A stretch of 8,342 bases of DNA, from NCBI GenBank assembly GCA_020434085.1, contig JAGRBM010000074.1, positions 1 through 8,342 of the forward strand. The letters are read 5' to 3'. The notes under the pieces are model-generated. The model did no database searches, was not told where the DNA came from, and saw nothing but the letters and a program-made list of their open reading frames with translations. Positions 1 through 5,590 of the stretch are shown here, piece after piece. How positions within the stretch are numbered: position 1 is the stretch's first letter; every line of letters starts with the position of its first letter. Position numbers and translations under genes: made by a program. The DNA comes from Chrysiogenia bacterium (lineage in GTDB: Bacteria > JAGRBM01).

Positions 1-401
1 AAGAGCGGGAGCGAGAATGCACTGACCACCAGCAGGATCTTGATGGTCAGCTTGATGACCGATTCATAAGCGGGAAGGCGGACCCCCTCGGGGTGGGCCA
101 GCCACACCATGCGGCGCATCCAGTGCTCGTGAAGAAAGATCTGGACTGTTCCGGTAAACCCGCTGATCGCCGCCGCGATGGGGATCATGGCGAGCGCATC
201 GCTCAGCCGCAGACCGAAGAGTCCGGGCACGATGAGCAGCAACAAGAGAACGCCCACCATTACGACGGACGCGCACACCCCCATCAGACCGAACCGTGTC
301 CGGTTGATCAGGATCTCCATTTCAGTCGGTGCTGTCCTGGCCTCTTCCACTGTGCCGCCCGCAACCTGGTCCGACGCCAAGGCTCCCCCGTTTGCTGCCA
401 T
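1..401 (-). CDS. Membrane protein, N-terminal part only (runs off left edge)
   Basis: This is an open minus-strand frame of 133 codons with no stop before the window edge. I chose the ATG at 401 because a GGAGG-type site (complement of 414-418) lies 12 bases upstream. A second in-frame ATG at 320 would remove 27 polar residues and has no clear binding site. The protein starts with a hydrophilic tail (about residues 1-35), followed by hydrophobic segments at about 38-60 and 68-90. After a basic loop (His-Glu-His-Trp-Met-Arg-Arg, 91-97, then a Pro-rich stretch to 110), a third hydrophobic segment starts near 117. Such a membrane N-terminus is common in bacterial signalling proteins (cyclases, sensor kinases), but the part that would identify the family lies outside the window. 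I do not recognise it. The coding case rests on the uninterrupted hydrophobic pattern and the absence of a better frame here. Confidence 0.62.
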   Translation of the reverse strand, partial: MAANGGALASDQVAGGTVEEARTAPTEMEILINRTRFGLMGVCASVVMVGVLLLLLIVPGLFGLRLSDALAMIPIAAAISGFTGTVQIFLHEHWMRRMVWLAHPEGVRLPAYESVIKLTIKILLVVSAFSLPL

Positions 402-454
402 GATAAAGTGCAGCCTCCCCCCGGGTGATGTCGCGATCCATTGAGTATGGGCCT

Positions 455-484
455 ACTCTACCGTAGCGGCCTGCTGAGGGGCAA
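455..484 (-). promoter_or_regulatory. Candidate sigma70 promoter for the leftward membrane-protein gene
   Basis: Read on the minus strand, TTGCCC (479-484) lies 18 bases from TAGAGT (455-460). Each hexamer matches the consensus at 4 of 6 positions. It sits about 55 bases upstream of the ATG at 401. The -35 hexamer lies inside the inverted repeat at 470-499. This is weak evidence based on pattern only. Confidence 0.25.
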
Positions 485-499
485 GCTGCCCTTTGCAGG
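470..499. repeat. Nested inverted repeat in divergent intergenic region
   Basis: The outer arms are CCTGC (470-474) and GCAGG (495-499). The inner arms are GGGCA (479-483) and TGCCC (487-491), around a 3-base loop. Internal loops of 4 and 3 bases separate the two pairs. The element lies between two divergently transcribed genes and overlaps the candidate leftward -35 hexamer, so it could be an operator. No regulator can be named. It is not followed by a T-run and is therefore unlikely to be a terminator. Confidence 0.4.
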
Positions 500-544
500 A
501 TCTGCGCGTTTGCGCGGCCACTGCAACCTAAACGAGACCCCAGG

Positions 545-574
545 CTGACGCGCCCGCCGCTGATGGAGTAGGAT
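545..574 (+). promoter_or_regulatory. Candidate sigma70 promoter for the metalloprotease gene
   Basis: CTGACG (545-550) and TAGGAT (569-574) are separated by 18 bases, and each matches the consensus at 4 of 6 positions. Transcription would start about 20-25 bases before the start codon. The evidence is pattern only and the spacing is one base longer than optimal. Confidence 0.25.
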
Positions 575-604
575 GGGCTGCACGAACCGGAGTCTTTTGA
601 GTTG

Positions 605-1711
605 ATGAGTCTGAGAACAGTGCGGCTTTGCCTGACGGCATTCCTGCTCGTGGGAGCGGCGCGTTGCACGCCGAAGGAAGTTCCCTTCGAGAGTCCGGAC
701 CCCGTCCCCATCCGCGTCCTTCGGGTGACCAACGCTTACCTTCCCGAGTTCACCGACCGCGAGCTGGAAATCTTTCTGGCCGAGGCCCAGCGCTTTGCTT
801 TCGACCAGCTCCATGTACGCATCCGCTGGATCGATCTGGGCGAAATGAGTACGGACCAGTTTTTCCGCGAATATTTCCCCGTCGTCTTTCCCGAGTACCG
901 TACCGAAGACCCCTTCGTCCTCAACATCGTCGAACCCAACCCGGCCCATGCACGAAAGCTCGCCCTGGCCCTGGCCGAGGGACACCAGCGCGACTCGCTT
1001 GCCGAGCTCATGGCCTTTGCCTCAGAGATTCTCCCGCCCGAGCAACTCGAGGTCGTCGACTCCAAGGGTCGGCTCTTCGACCTGGTCGCCAAGCACCACC
1101 TCGAGCAGCTCGCCGTACTTGCGGCCCTCCAGGCCCCGCAGGCCAAAGGGGTGCCGCTTCTCGACAATGCGCTTCCCTATCATCAATACGTCTATTGGGA
1201 CGCGGCCGTGCGCGAGGTGCGGCGCTACGACCTCATCATCACCAACCAGCTCCTTGCCAGCGCCGAGACCATCGACGCCCAGATTCATGCCTCGCTTCGC
1301 GGGGGCATCACCACCGGCTTTACCGAACGCAGCAACGCCACCTATGGGGGCTCCATCGTGCTGAGCAGCTACCCGGTCCTGGGCGAGGAACCCCCGCTCG
1401 TGGAAATGCGCGGGGGTTCCTACACCCGCGACGAGGCAGCCCGGTATCTGGGGGCCTACACCTCCCACGAGCTGGGGCACCTGCTGCTGCACCTGGATCA
1501 CCCCTTCGATCAGCCCGACTGCATCATGAACCCGGCCCGCCTGCTGCGGTACCGGGAGTGGTATCAGCAGATCGAGCACGCCCCCCAGAAGCCCGGCTGC
1601 GCCATCCCCACCGACCGGCCCATCCGCGACGTTTTCTTCGGCAACCGGCCCCTGCTGGGTCGGATCGGGAACTCCATCCTCCACGCCTGGGACCGCCTCT
1701 CGGGCAACTAG
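605..1711 (+). CDS. Exported zinc metalloprotease, metzincin-like (HELGH motif), possible lipoprotein
   Basis: This is a predicted exported zinc-dependent peptidase of 368 residues. The first 20 residues have basic residues followed by a hydrophobic core (LCLTAFLLVGA), which fits a signal peptide. Cys21 follows Ala-Ala-Arg. Arg at -1 is not canonical for a lipobox, so lipid anchoring is uncertain. The zinc site is HELGH at 288-292, and the segment continues with His296, Asp298 and His299. A Cys-Ile-Met-Asn-Pro motif at 306-310 fits the Met-turn of metzincins. A true metzincin has Gly at position 8 and His at position 11 of this motif. Here those positions are Leu295 and Asp298, so the closest arrangement is the snapalysin-type Asp ligand. 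Cys306 and Cys332 could form a disulfide. Substrate and exact family are unknown. TTG at 602 immediately precedes the ATG at 605 and lies 9 bases from the GGAG at 589-592. It is an equally possible start and would add one residue. The gene stands alone between a divergent gene and a hairpin. Confidence 0.78.
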   Translation: MSLRTVRLCLTAFLLVGAARCTPKEVPFESPDPVPIRVLRVTNAYLPEFTDRELEIFLAEAQRFAFDQLHVRIRWIDLGEMSTDQFFREYFPVVFPEYRTEDPFVLNIVEPNPAHARKLALALAEGHQRDSLAELMAFASEILPPEQLEVVDSKGRLFDLVAKHHLEQLAVLAALQAPQAKGVPLLDNALPYHQYVYWDAAVREVRRYDLIITNQLLASAETIDAQIHASLRGGITTGFTERSNATYGGSIVLSSYPVLGEEPPLVEMRGGSYTRDEAARYLGAYTSHELGHLLLHLDHPFDQPDCIMNPARLLRYREWYQQIEHAPQKPGCAIPTDRPIRDVFFGNRPLLGRIGNSILHAWDRLSGN

Positions 1712-1723
1712 GACAATTTCTGC

Positions 1724-1751
1724 CCCCGATCCCCCCGCAGGGGGAGCGGGG
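1724..1751 (+). terminator. Strong GC hairpin after the metalloprotease gene
   Basis: CCCCG (1724-1728) pairs with CGGGG (1747-1751), and CCCCC (1731-1735) pairs with GGGGG (1740-1744). The loop is CGCA and there is a 2 by 2 internal mismatch. It lies 12 bases after the stop codon and just before the next promoter, which is the expected place for a terminator. No T-run follows immediately; the first Ts are a short GTTTATT about 10 bases further on. It may therefore be a weak or factor-dependent terminator, or only a stabilising 3' hairpin. Confidence 0.45.
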
Positions 1752-1765
1752 AGCGAAAGCGTTTA

Positions 1766-1794
1766 TTGGCGCAGGGCCCGCGCGGTTCTATAGT
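1766..1794 (+). promoter_or_regulatory. Probable sigma70 promoter of the mnmA-rnc-era operon
   Basis: TTGGCG (1766-1771, 4 of 6 matches) and TATAGT (1789-1794, 5 of 6 matches) are separated by exactly 17 bases. Transcription would start near 1801, giving a leader of about 145 bases before the mnmA ATG. It sits after the upstream hairpin and before the first gene of a tightly packed operon, which supports the call. Confidence 0.6.
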
Positions 1795-1798
1795 GCGC

Positions 1799-1946
1799 GG
1801 CGCTCGGGGCGGTTTGCGCCGGGCAGGTCGCAGGTTCTCGCCACCAAGGTGCGGCGTCACTGATTTGACCCGCCGCGCAGTCCGCATCCCGAAGCCACAG
1901 AAACCAGAGAGCAGACCCGGCGCAAGGAGCCGGAAACTTCAGACGT
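1799..1946 (+). other. Structured 5' leader of mnmA
   Basis: The leader holds three short potential hairpins. GGCGC (1799-1803) can pair with GCGCC (1816-1820). CGCCAC (1839-1844) can pair with GTG plus GGCG (1849-1856), with one bulged C. CCGGC (1917-1921) can pair with GCCGG (1929-1933). The 7-base loop of the last one is GCAAGGA, so it holds most of the only good Shine-Dalgarno-like sequence, AAGGAG (1924-1929). That sequence lies 17 bases from the ATG, which is far for direct use. I recognise no known riboswitch class. Control of translation is possible but unproven. Confidence 0.35.
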
Positions 1947-3026
1947 ATGAGCAGCAAGGGAAAAGTACTGGTCGCCATGAGCGGCGGCGTCGACTCTTCA
2001 GTCGCGGCGGCCCTTCTTTCGGAGCAGGGCTACGAGGTGATCGGTCTGACCATGCGGCTGGCCGACGCGTTGCCGGCCGAGGACCGCGGCCCTCGCTCGT
2101 GCTGCTCGGTCGAGGACGTGGGCGATGCGCGCACCGTGGCCGACCGCCTGGGGATTCCCTTTTATGCGGGCTACTACAAGGATGCCTTTCAGAAGCACGT
2201 GATCGACTACTTTGTCGAGAGCTACAAGAAGGGCCTCACCCCCAACCCCTGTGCCAAGTGCAACGAGCACCTCAAGTTCGATCTTCTGATTCAGCGCGCC
2301 GATGAGCTGGGCTGCGACTTTCTGGCAACCGGTCACTACGCGCGCATCGATCGCAGCGGTGAGAAGCCGGCGCTGCTGCGCGGGCTCGACTCCGACAAGG
2401 ACCAGTCTTATTTTCTGTTCACCATGAGCGAGGCAGCGCTCGAGCGCACGCTCTTCCCCGTGGGCGAGCTGCCCAAGAACGAAGTGCGGGCACTGGCCGA
2501 CAGGTTTGAATTGCCCGTGGCGAGCAAGCCCGACTCCCAGGAAATCTGTTTCATTCCCGACGCAGGCTACGTGCCCTTTGTCGAGGAGCGCATTGGTGAA
2601 GCCAATCCCGGCAAGTTCGTCGATACCAGCGGCAACGTCATCGGCGAGCACCGCGGCATTCATGCCTACACCATCGGCCAGCGCCGCGGTCTGGGCCTTG
2701 GCGGGATGAGCGAGCCCCACTTCGTCATCCGCATCGATGCCGATCGCAACGAAGTCGTCGTCGGCCCGGCCAGCGAGCTGCACGCGCCGGCCATCCAGGT
2801 GGGCATCGCCGCGCTGGCTTCGGGACTGCCGCCGGAATTCGACGCGCAGGTGCAGATCCGCTATCGCCACGAGCCGGTGCCCGCCCACATCACGCTGAGC
2901 GAATCGGGCAAGGCACTCGTGCGTTTCGAAGAACCCGAGCAAGCAGCCACCCCCGGACAGGCAGCCGTGTTCTACGACGGCGAGCGCGTGCTCGGCGGCG
3001 GATGGATCGAGGAAGTGCTTCCATGA
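1947..3026 (+). CDS. mnmA: tRNA-specific 2-thiouridylase MnmA
   Basis: MnmA thiolates U34 at the wobble position of tRNA-Lys, -Glu and -Gln in the cytoplasm. It adenylates C2 of the base with ATP and then transfers persulfide sulfur delivered by a sulfur relay. The protein has 359 residues, normal for the family. The PP-loop ATP-binding motif SGGVDSS is at residues 12-18. The catalytic cysteine pair is Cys102, within PNPCAKCN (99-106), and Cys201, within SQEICF (198-203). The ATGHYAR block is at 127-133 and the YTIGQRRGLGLGG block at 241-253, and the C-terminal beta-barrel domain follows. The start at 1947 places the PP-loop at the usual distance from the N-terminus, although Shine-Dalgarno spacing is poor. 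It is first in the operon, and its stop overlaps the rnc start by 4 bases (ATGA), which suggests translational coupling. Confidence 0.97.
   Translation: MSSKGKVLVAMSGGVDSSVAAALLSEQGYEVIGLTMRLADALPAEDRGPRSCCSVEDVGDARTVADRLGIPFYAGYYKDAFQKHVIDYFVESYKKGLTPNPCAKCNEHLKFDLLIQRADELGCDFLATGHYARIDRSGEKPALLRGLDSDKDQSYFLFTMSEAALERTLFPVGELPKNEVRALADRFELPVASKPDSQEICFIPDAGYVPFVEERIGEANPGKFVDTSGNVIGEHRGIHAYTIGQRRGLGLGGMSEPHFVIRIDADRNEVVVGPASELHAPAIQVGIAALASGLPPEFDAQVQIRYRHEPVPAHITLSESGKALVRFEEPEQAATPGQAAVFYDGERVLGGGWIEEVLP
3009..3013 (+). promoter_or_regulatory. Ribosome binding site deciding the rnc start
   Basis: GAGGA, located inside the 3' end of mnmA, ends 9 bases before the ATG at 3023. It favours that ATG over the in-frame ATG at 3002, which would add only seven residues and has no such site at the right distance. 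Confidence 0.6.
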
Positions 3027-3760
3027 GCAAATCCTCCCCCATCAGCGCCACGCAGCGCAAGGCCATTGAAAAAGCGACCGGTTACAAGTTCCGCAGCCTC
3101 AAGCTGCTGGTGCAGGCACTGACCCATCGTTCCTGGCGCAACGAGCGCATCCAGCGCGGCGAGGCCGAGGATCTCGAGACCAACGAGCGCCTGGAGTTTC
3201 TGGGCGATGCGGTGCTCGACCTGGCCATCACGGCCGAGCTGCTCAAGGTGTTTCCCGAAAAACCCGAGGGCGAGCTCTCCAAGCTGCGCGCGGCGCTGGT
3301 GCAGGAAAAGAGCCTGGCGCAGGTGGCCAAGGAACTGGGCCTGCAGGACTACATCCTGCTGGGCGAAGCCGAGGACCGCGCCGGCGGGCGGAAAAAGCCC
3401 TCCATCCTGGCCGATGCCTACGAGGCGCTGCTCGGCGCGATTTATCTCGACAGCGGGATGCGCCGCGCCAGCGCGGTCATTCAGGAACACTTTGGCAAGC
3501 GACTGACCGCGCCCTCGCTGGCGCGCCGCGTGACCGATCACAAGACCCGCCTGCAGGAGCGTACCCAGCAGCTCTGGAAGAAGGCGCCCCACTACCGCAC
3601 CGCCACCGTGACGGGGCCCGACCACCGCCGCATCTTTGAAGTCGAAGTGGTCATCAACGGCGAAGTCATTGGCGCCGGCCAGGCGGGATCGAAAAAAGAA
3701 GCCGGCCAGAAGGCCGCGCGCATGGGGCTCAAGACCCTGAAAGAGAGAACCGCCGAGTGA
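3023..3760 (+). CDS. rnc: Ribonuclease III
   Basis: RNase III cleaves double-stranded RNA, releases the 16S and 23S rRNA precursors and processes some mRNAs, acting as a cytoplasmic dimer with Mg2+. The protein has 245 residues, slightly longer than the E. coli enzyme. The catalytic domain (about 10-150) carries the signature NERLEFLGD at 54-62, with Glu58 and Asp62 as metal ligands. The second acidic pair is Asp131 and Glu134 in LADAYEALLG. Glu82 in the PEGELSKLRA stretch matches another conserved acidic site. The C-terminal double-stranded RNA-binding domain (about 172-241) ends with the typical GSKKEAGQKAA block at 222-232. The ATG at 3023 overlaps the mnmA stop as ATGA and has a binding site at 3009-3013. 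In E. coli, rnc is also followed by era, and the operon is autoregulated by RNase III. Whether that happens here is not shown. Confidence 0.97.
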   Translation: MSKSSPISATQRKAIEKATGYKFRSLKLLVQALTHRSWRNERIQRGEAEDLETNERLEFLGDAVLDLAITAELLKVFPEKPEGELSKLRAALVQEKSLAQVAKELGLQDYILLGEAEDRAGGRKKPSILADAYEALLGAIYLDSGMRRASAVIQEHFGKRLTAPSLARRVTDHKTRLQERTQQLWKKAPHYRTATVTGPDHRRIFEVEVVINGEVIGAGQAGSKKEAGQKAARMGLKTLKERTAE

Positions 3761-4647
3761 GCGCATTCCATTCCGGCTACGTCGCCCTGATCGGCCGCCC
3801 CAACGCGGGCAAGAGCACCCTGCTCAACGCCATCCTCGGCGAGAAGCTGGCCATCGTCACGCCCAAGCCCCAGACCACGCGCCAGCAGGTGCGTGGCATC
3901 CACACAGGCGCGGACTTCCAGATGGTCTTTGTCGACACGCCCGGCTACCACGATTCGAAGGTGCCACTCAATCAGACGATGGTCGAATCGGCCATGCACG
4001 CCGCACGCGATGCCGATGTGGTGCTCTACCTCTTCGATGCGACGCTGGGAATTACAAAAGAGGACCGCGCCGCCGTCGATGTCATCAAGACATTCGACAA
4101 GCCGATGCTGTGCCTGCTCAACAAGATCGACAAGGTTGAAAAACCCTCGTTGCTGCCGCTGATGGAGAAAATCGCGACGCTGGCCGACTGGCGCGAGATC
4201 ATCCCCATCTGTGCCACCCGCGGCAAGGGGCTCGACATCATTCTCGAAAAGCTACGCGCCCTGCTCCCCGAAGGCCCCGCGTATTTTCCCTCCGACCAGC
4301 TCTCGGACACCAACGAGCGCTTTCGCGCCTCGGAGATCATTCGCGAAAAAGTCTTCCAGATTCTGGGACAGGAACTGCCCTACTCCACCGCGGTGGAGAT
4401 CGAAAATTTCGAAGAACTGCCCAAGCTCAACCGCGTGGCTGCGCGCGTCCACGTCGAGCGCGACTCCCAAAAAGGCATCGTCGTCGGCAAAGGCGGCCGC
4501 ACGCTCAAGGAAATCGGCACCCGCGCACGCAAGGAGCTCGAAGAACTCTGGGGGAAGAAGGTCTTTCTCGAACTCTTCGTCGACGTCCGCAAGGACTGGA
4601 CCAGAGATCCGCGCTACCTGAAGGAGTTCGGCTACGAGGGCAACTAG
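3757..4647 (+). CDS. era: Ribosome-assembly GTPase Era
   Basis: Era is an essential GTPase that binds the 3' end of 16S rRNA through its KH domain and acts late in 30S assembly. The protein has 296 residues, the usual length. G1 is GRPNAGKST at 13-21, and the switch I Thr-rich block PQTTRQQVRG is at 38-47. G3 is DTPG at 60-63 and G4 is NKID at 122-125. G5 reads Cys-Ala-Thr-Arg-Gly-Lys-Gly from 152, with Cys where Ser is usual. The KH type II domain has its GKGG loop at 244-247, followed by the standard LELFVDVRKDW block. The start is GTG at 3757, overlapping the rnc stop as GTGA. Only a weak AGAGAG (3742-3747) serves as binding site, so coupling to rnc translation is likely. No ATG would give a full-length protein. 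Confidence 0.97.
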   Translation: MSAFHSGYVALIGRPNAGKSTLLNAILGEKLAIVTPKPQTTRQQVRGIHTGADFQMVFVDTPGYHDSKVPLNQTMVESAMHAARDADVVLYLFDATLGITKEDRAAVDVIKTFDKPMLCLLNKIDKVEKPSLLPLMEKIATLADWREIIPICATRGKGLDIILEKLRALLPEGPAYFPSDQLSDTNERFRASEIIREKVFQILGQELPYSTAVEIENFEELPKLNRVAARVHVERDSQKGIVVGKGGRTLKEIGTRARKELEELWGKKVFLELFVDVRKDWTRDPRYLKEFGYEGN

Positions 4648-4665
4648 CCCGCGTCGCGCACTGCC

Positions 4666-5508
4666 ATGGCATCCCCGAAGAAGCCCGGCGGCCTCGAAGG
4701 CCTGATCGACACGCTCGCGGAGAAGATTCCCTCGCTCGCGCGCTTTGGCGTGTGGGACCCGGGGACCGAACACTACGACGAGAGCCTGGTGCGCGCGCTC
4801 TCACCGGTGCAGGAAGCAATTTCCGCCTACTTCAATGTGGAGTTCCGCGGGCTCGACAAAATCGCTGACGGCGGCGGACTGCTGGTGGGCAACCATGGGC
4901 GCACGGGCTACGACGCCTTTGTGATGCCGCACCTGCTGGGCACGCAGCTCGGCCGCCCGATCCGCGCGCTGGCCGACCGGGTTCTCTTTCGCATCCCGCA
5001 GCTTCGCGAGTGGCTGGCCGCCATGGGCGCGGTCCCCGGCACGCGCGAGAACGCGATTCGCCTGCTGCGCGAGGGGAACCTGGTCATCGTCTATCCGGGC
5101 GGGGGCAACGAGGTGATGAAACCCCACTACGAGGCCTACCAGCTCAGTTGGGGAAAGCGCACGGGCTTTATCCGCGTGGCGCAGGCAGCAGACGTGCCCA
5201 TCTATCCCTTCGCCGGCGTGGGCGTGGAGGAGTTCTTCCACAACCTGCCCGGCTGGGACGCCATCGAACGCAGCGCCCTGGCCCAGTGGCTCGAACAGGC
5301 CGTGGGGCGCCGCAACCGCCCCATGCCCCCCTTTGCCGGGATCGGCCCGCTTCCTGAGCCCGTGGACCTGACCTTCCTGTTCGGCGATCCGGTCTCCGTG
5401 AGCGGCGCCCAGGACGACCGCGCGGCGCTGGCCCTGCAGCAGGGCGTGCGCAAGCAGGTCCTTGGTCTCATTCGCCAGGGCCTTGCCGAGCGCCCCCCGA
5501 AAAGCTGA
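4666..5508 (+). CDS. Glycerolipid-type acyltransferase (PlsC/TMEM68-like)
   Basis: This is a predicted acyltransferase of 280 residues of the phospholipid/glycerol acyltransferase superfamily, which moves an acyl group to a glycerolipid or another alcohol at the membrane surface. The active-site block is Asn76-His77 with Asp83 in NHGRTGYD. The His-Asp spacing is five residues rather than the usual four, as I recall for TMEM68/DAGAT-like members. The acyl-acceptor block YPGGGNE at 143-149 replaces the FPEG of PlsC and supports the same subgroup. VPIYPFAGVG at 177-186 matches the block IV position. No clear transmembrane segment is seen, so it may be a peripheral membrane protein. It starts 18 bases after era on the same strand with no recognisable Shine-Dalgarno, and is probably the last gene of the operon. 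The acyl donor and acceptor cannot be told from sequence. A PlsC-type 1-acylglycerol-phosphate acyltransferase is the main alternative. Confidence 0.8.
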   Translation: MASPKKPGGLEGLIDTLAEKIPSLARFGVWDPGTEHYDESLVRALSPVQEAISAYFNVEFRGLDKIADGGGLLVGNHGRTGYDAFVMPHLLGTQLGRPIRALADRVLFRIPQLREWLAAMGAVPGTRENAIRLLREGNLVIVYPGGGNEVMKPHYEAYQLSWGKRTGFIRVAQAADVPIYPFAGVGVEEFFHNLPGWDAIERSALAQWLEQAVGRRNRPMPPFAGIGPLPEPVDLTFLFGDPVSVSGAQDDRAALALQQGVRKQVLGLIRQGLAERPPKS

Positions 5509-5513
5509 CCCTT

Positions 5514-5542
5514 TCGACAACCGGTCCCCGGTCCTCTATACC
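5514..5542 (+). promoter_or_regulatory. Probable sigma70 promoter of der
   Basis: TCGACA (5514-5519, 5 of 6 matches) and TATACC (5537-5542, 4 of 6 matches) are separated by 17 bases. Transcription would start near 5549, about 40 bases before the der ATG. It would let der be expressed separately from the upstream operon, although read-through is not excluded because no terminator is visible between the genes. Confidence 0.5.
5520..5532. repeat. Inverted repeat inside the der promoter spacer
   Basis: ACCGG (5520-5524) and CCGGT (5528-5532) form a perfect 5-base inverted repeat around TCC. It lies wholly between the candidate -35 and -10 hexamers. The position would suit a repressor or MerR-type activator site, but the arms are short and chance is a real alternative in GC-rich DNA. 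Confidence 0.3.
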
Positions 5543-5590
5543 GATGCCAGATGAGCGCCGCCCCGCGAGCGGTAAGAGACAGAGCAGCCC

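Noticed and set aside
93-444. Plus-strand frames of 111 and 88 codons near the left end
   Set aside because: The minus strand gives a coherent multi-pass membrane protein through to the edge. These products are His/Gln/Pro- or Ser/Pro-rich with no structure expected of a protein.
628-1863. A 411-codon plus-strand frame overlapping the metalloprotease gene
   Set aside because: The product is Pro/Arg/Gly-rich low-complexity sequence typical of a shifted frame. The protease frame has a signal peptide and an HExxH motif.
1998-2942. A 314-codon minus-strand frame opposite mnmA
   Set aside because: It is antisense to a complete, motif-verified mnmA and has no recognisable domain.
3002-3022. Upstream ATG for rnc adding seven residues
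   Set aside because: The ATG at 3023 has a well-spaced GAGGA and an ATGA overlap with mnmA. The extra residues have no counterpart that I know of in RNase III.
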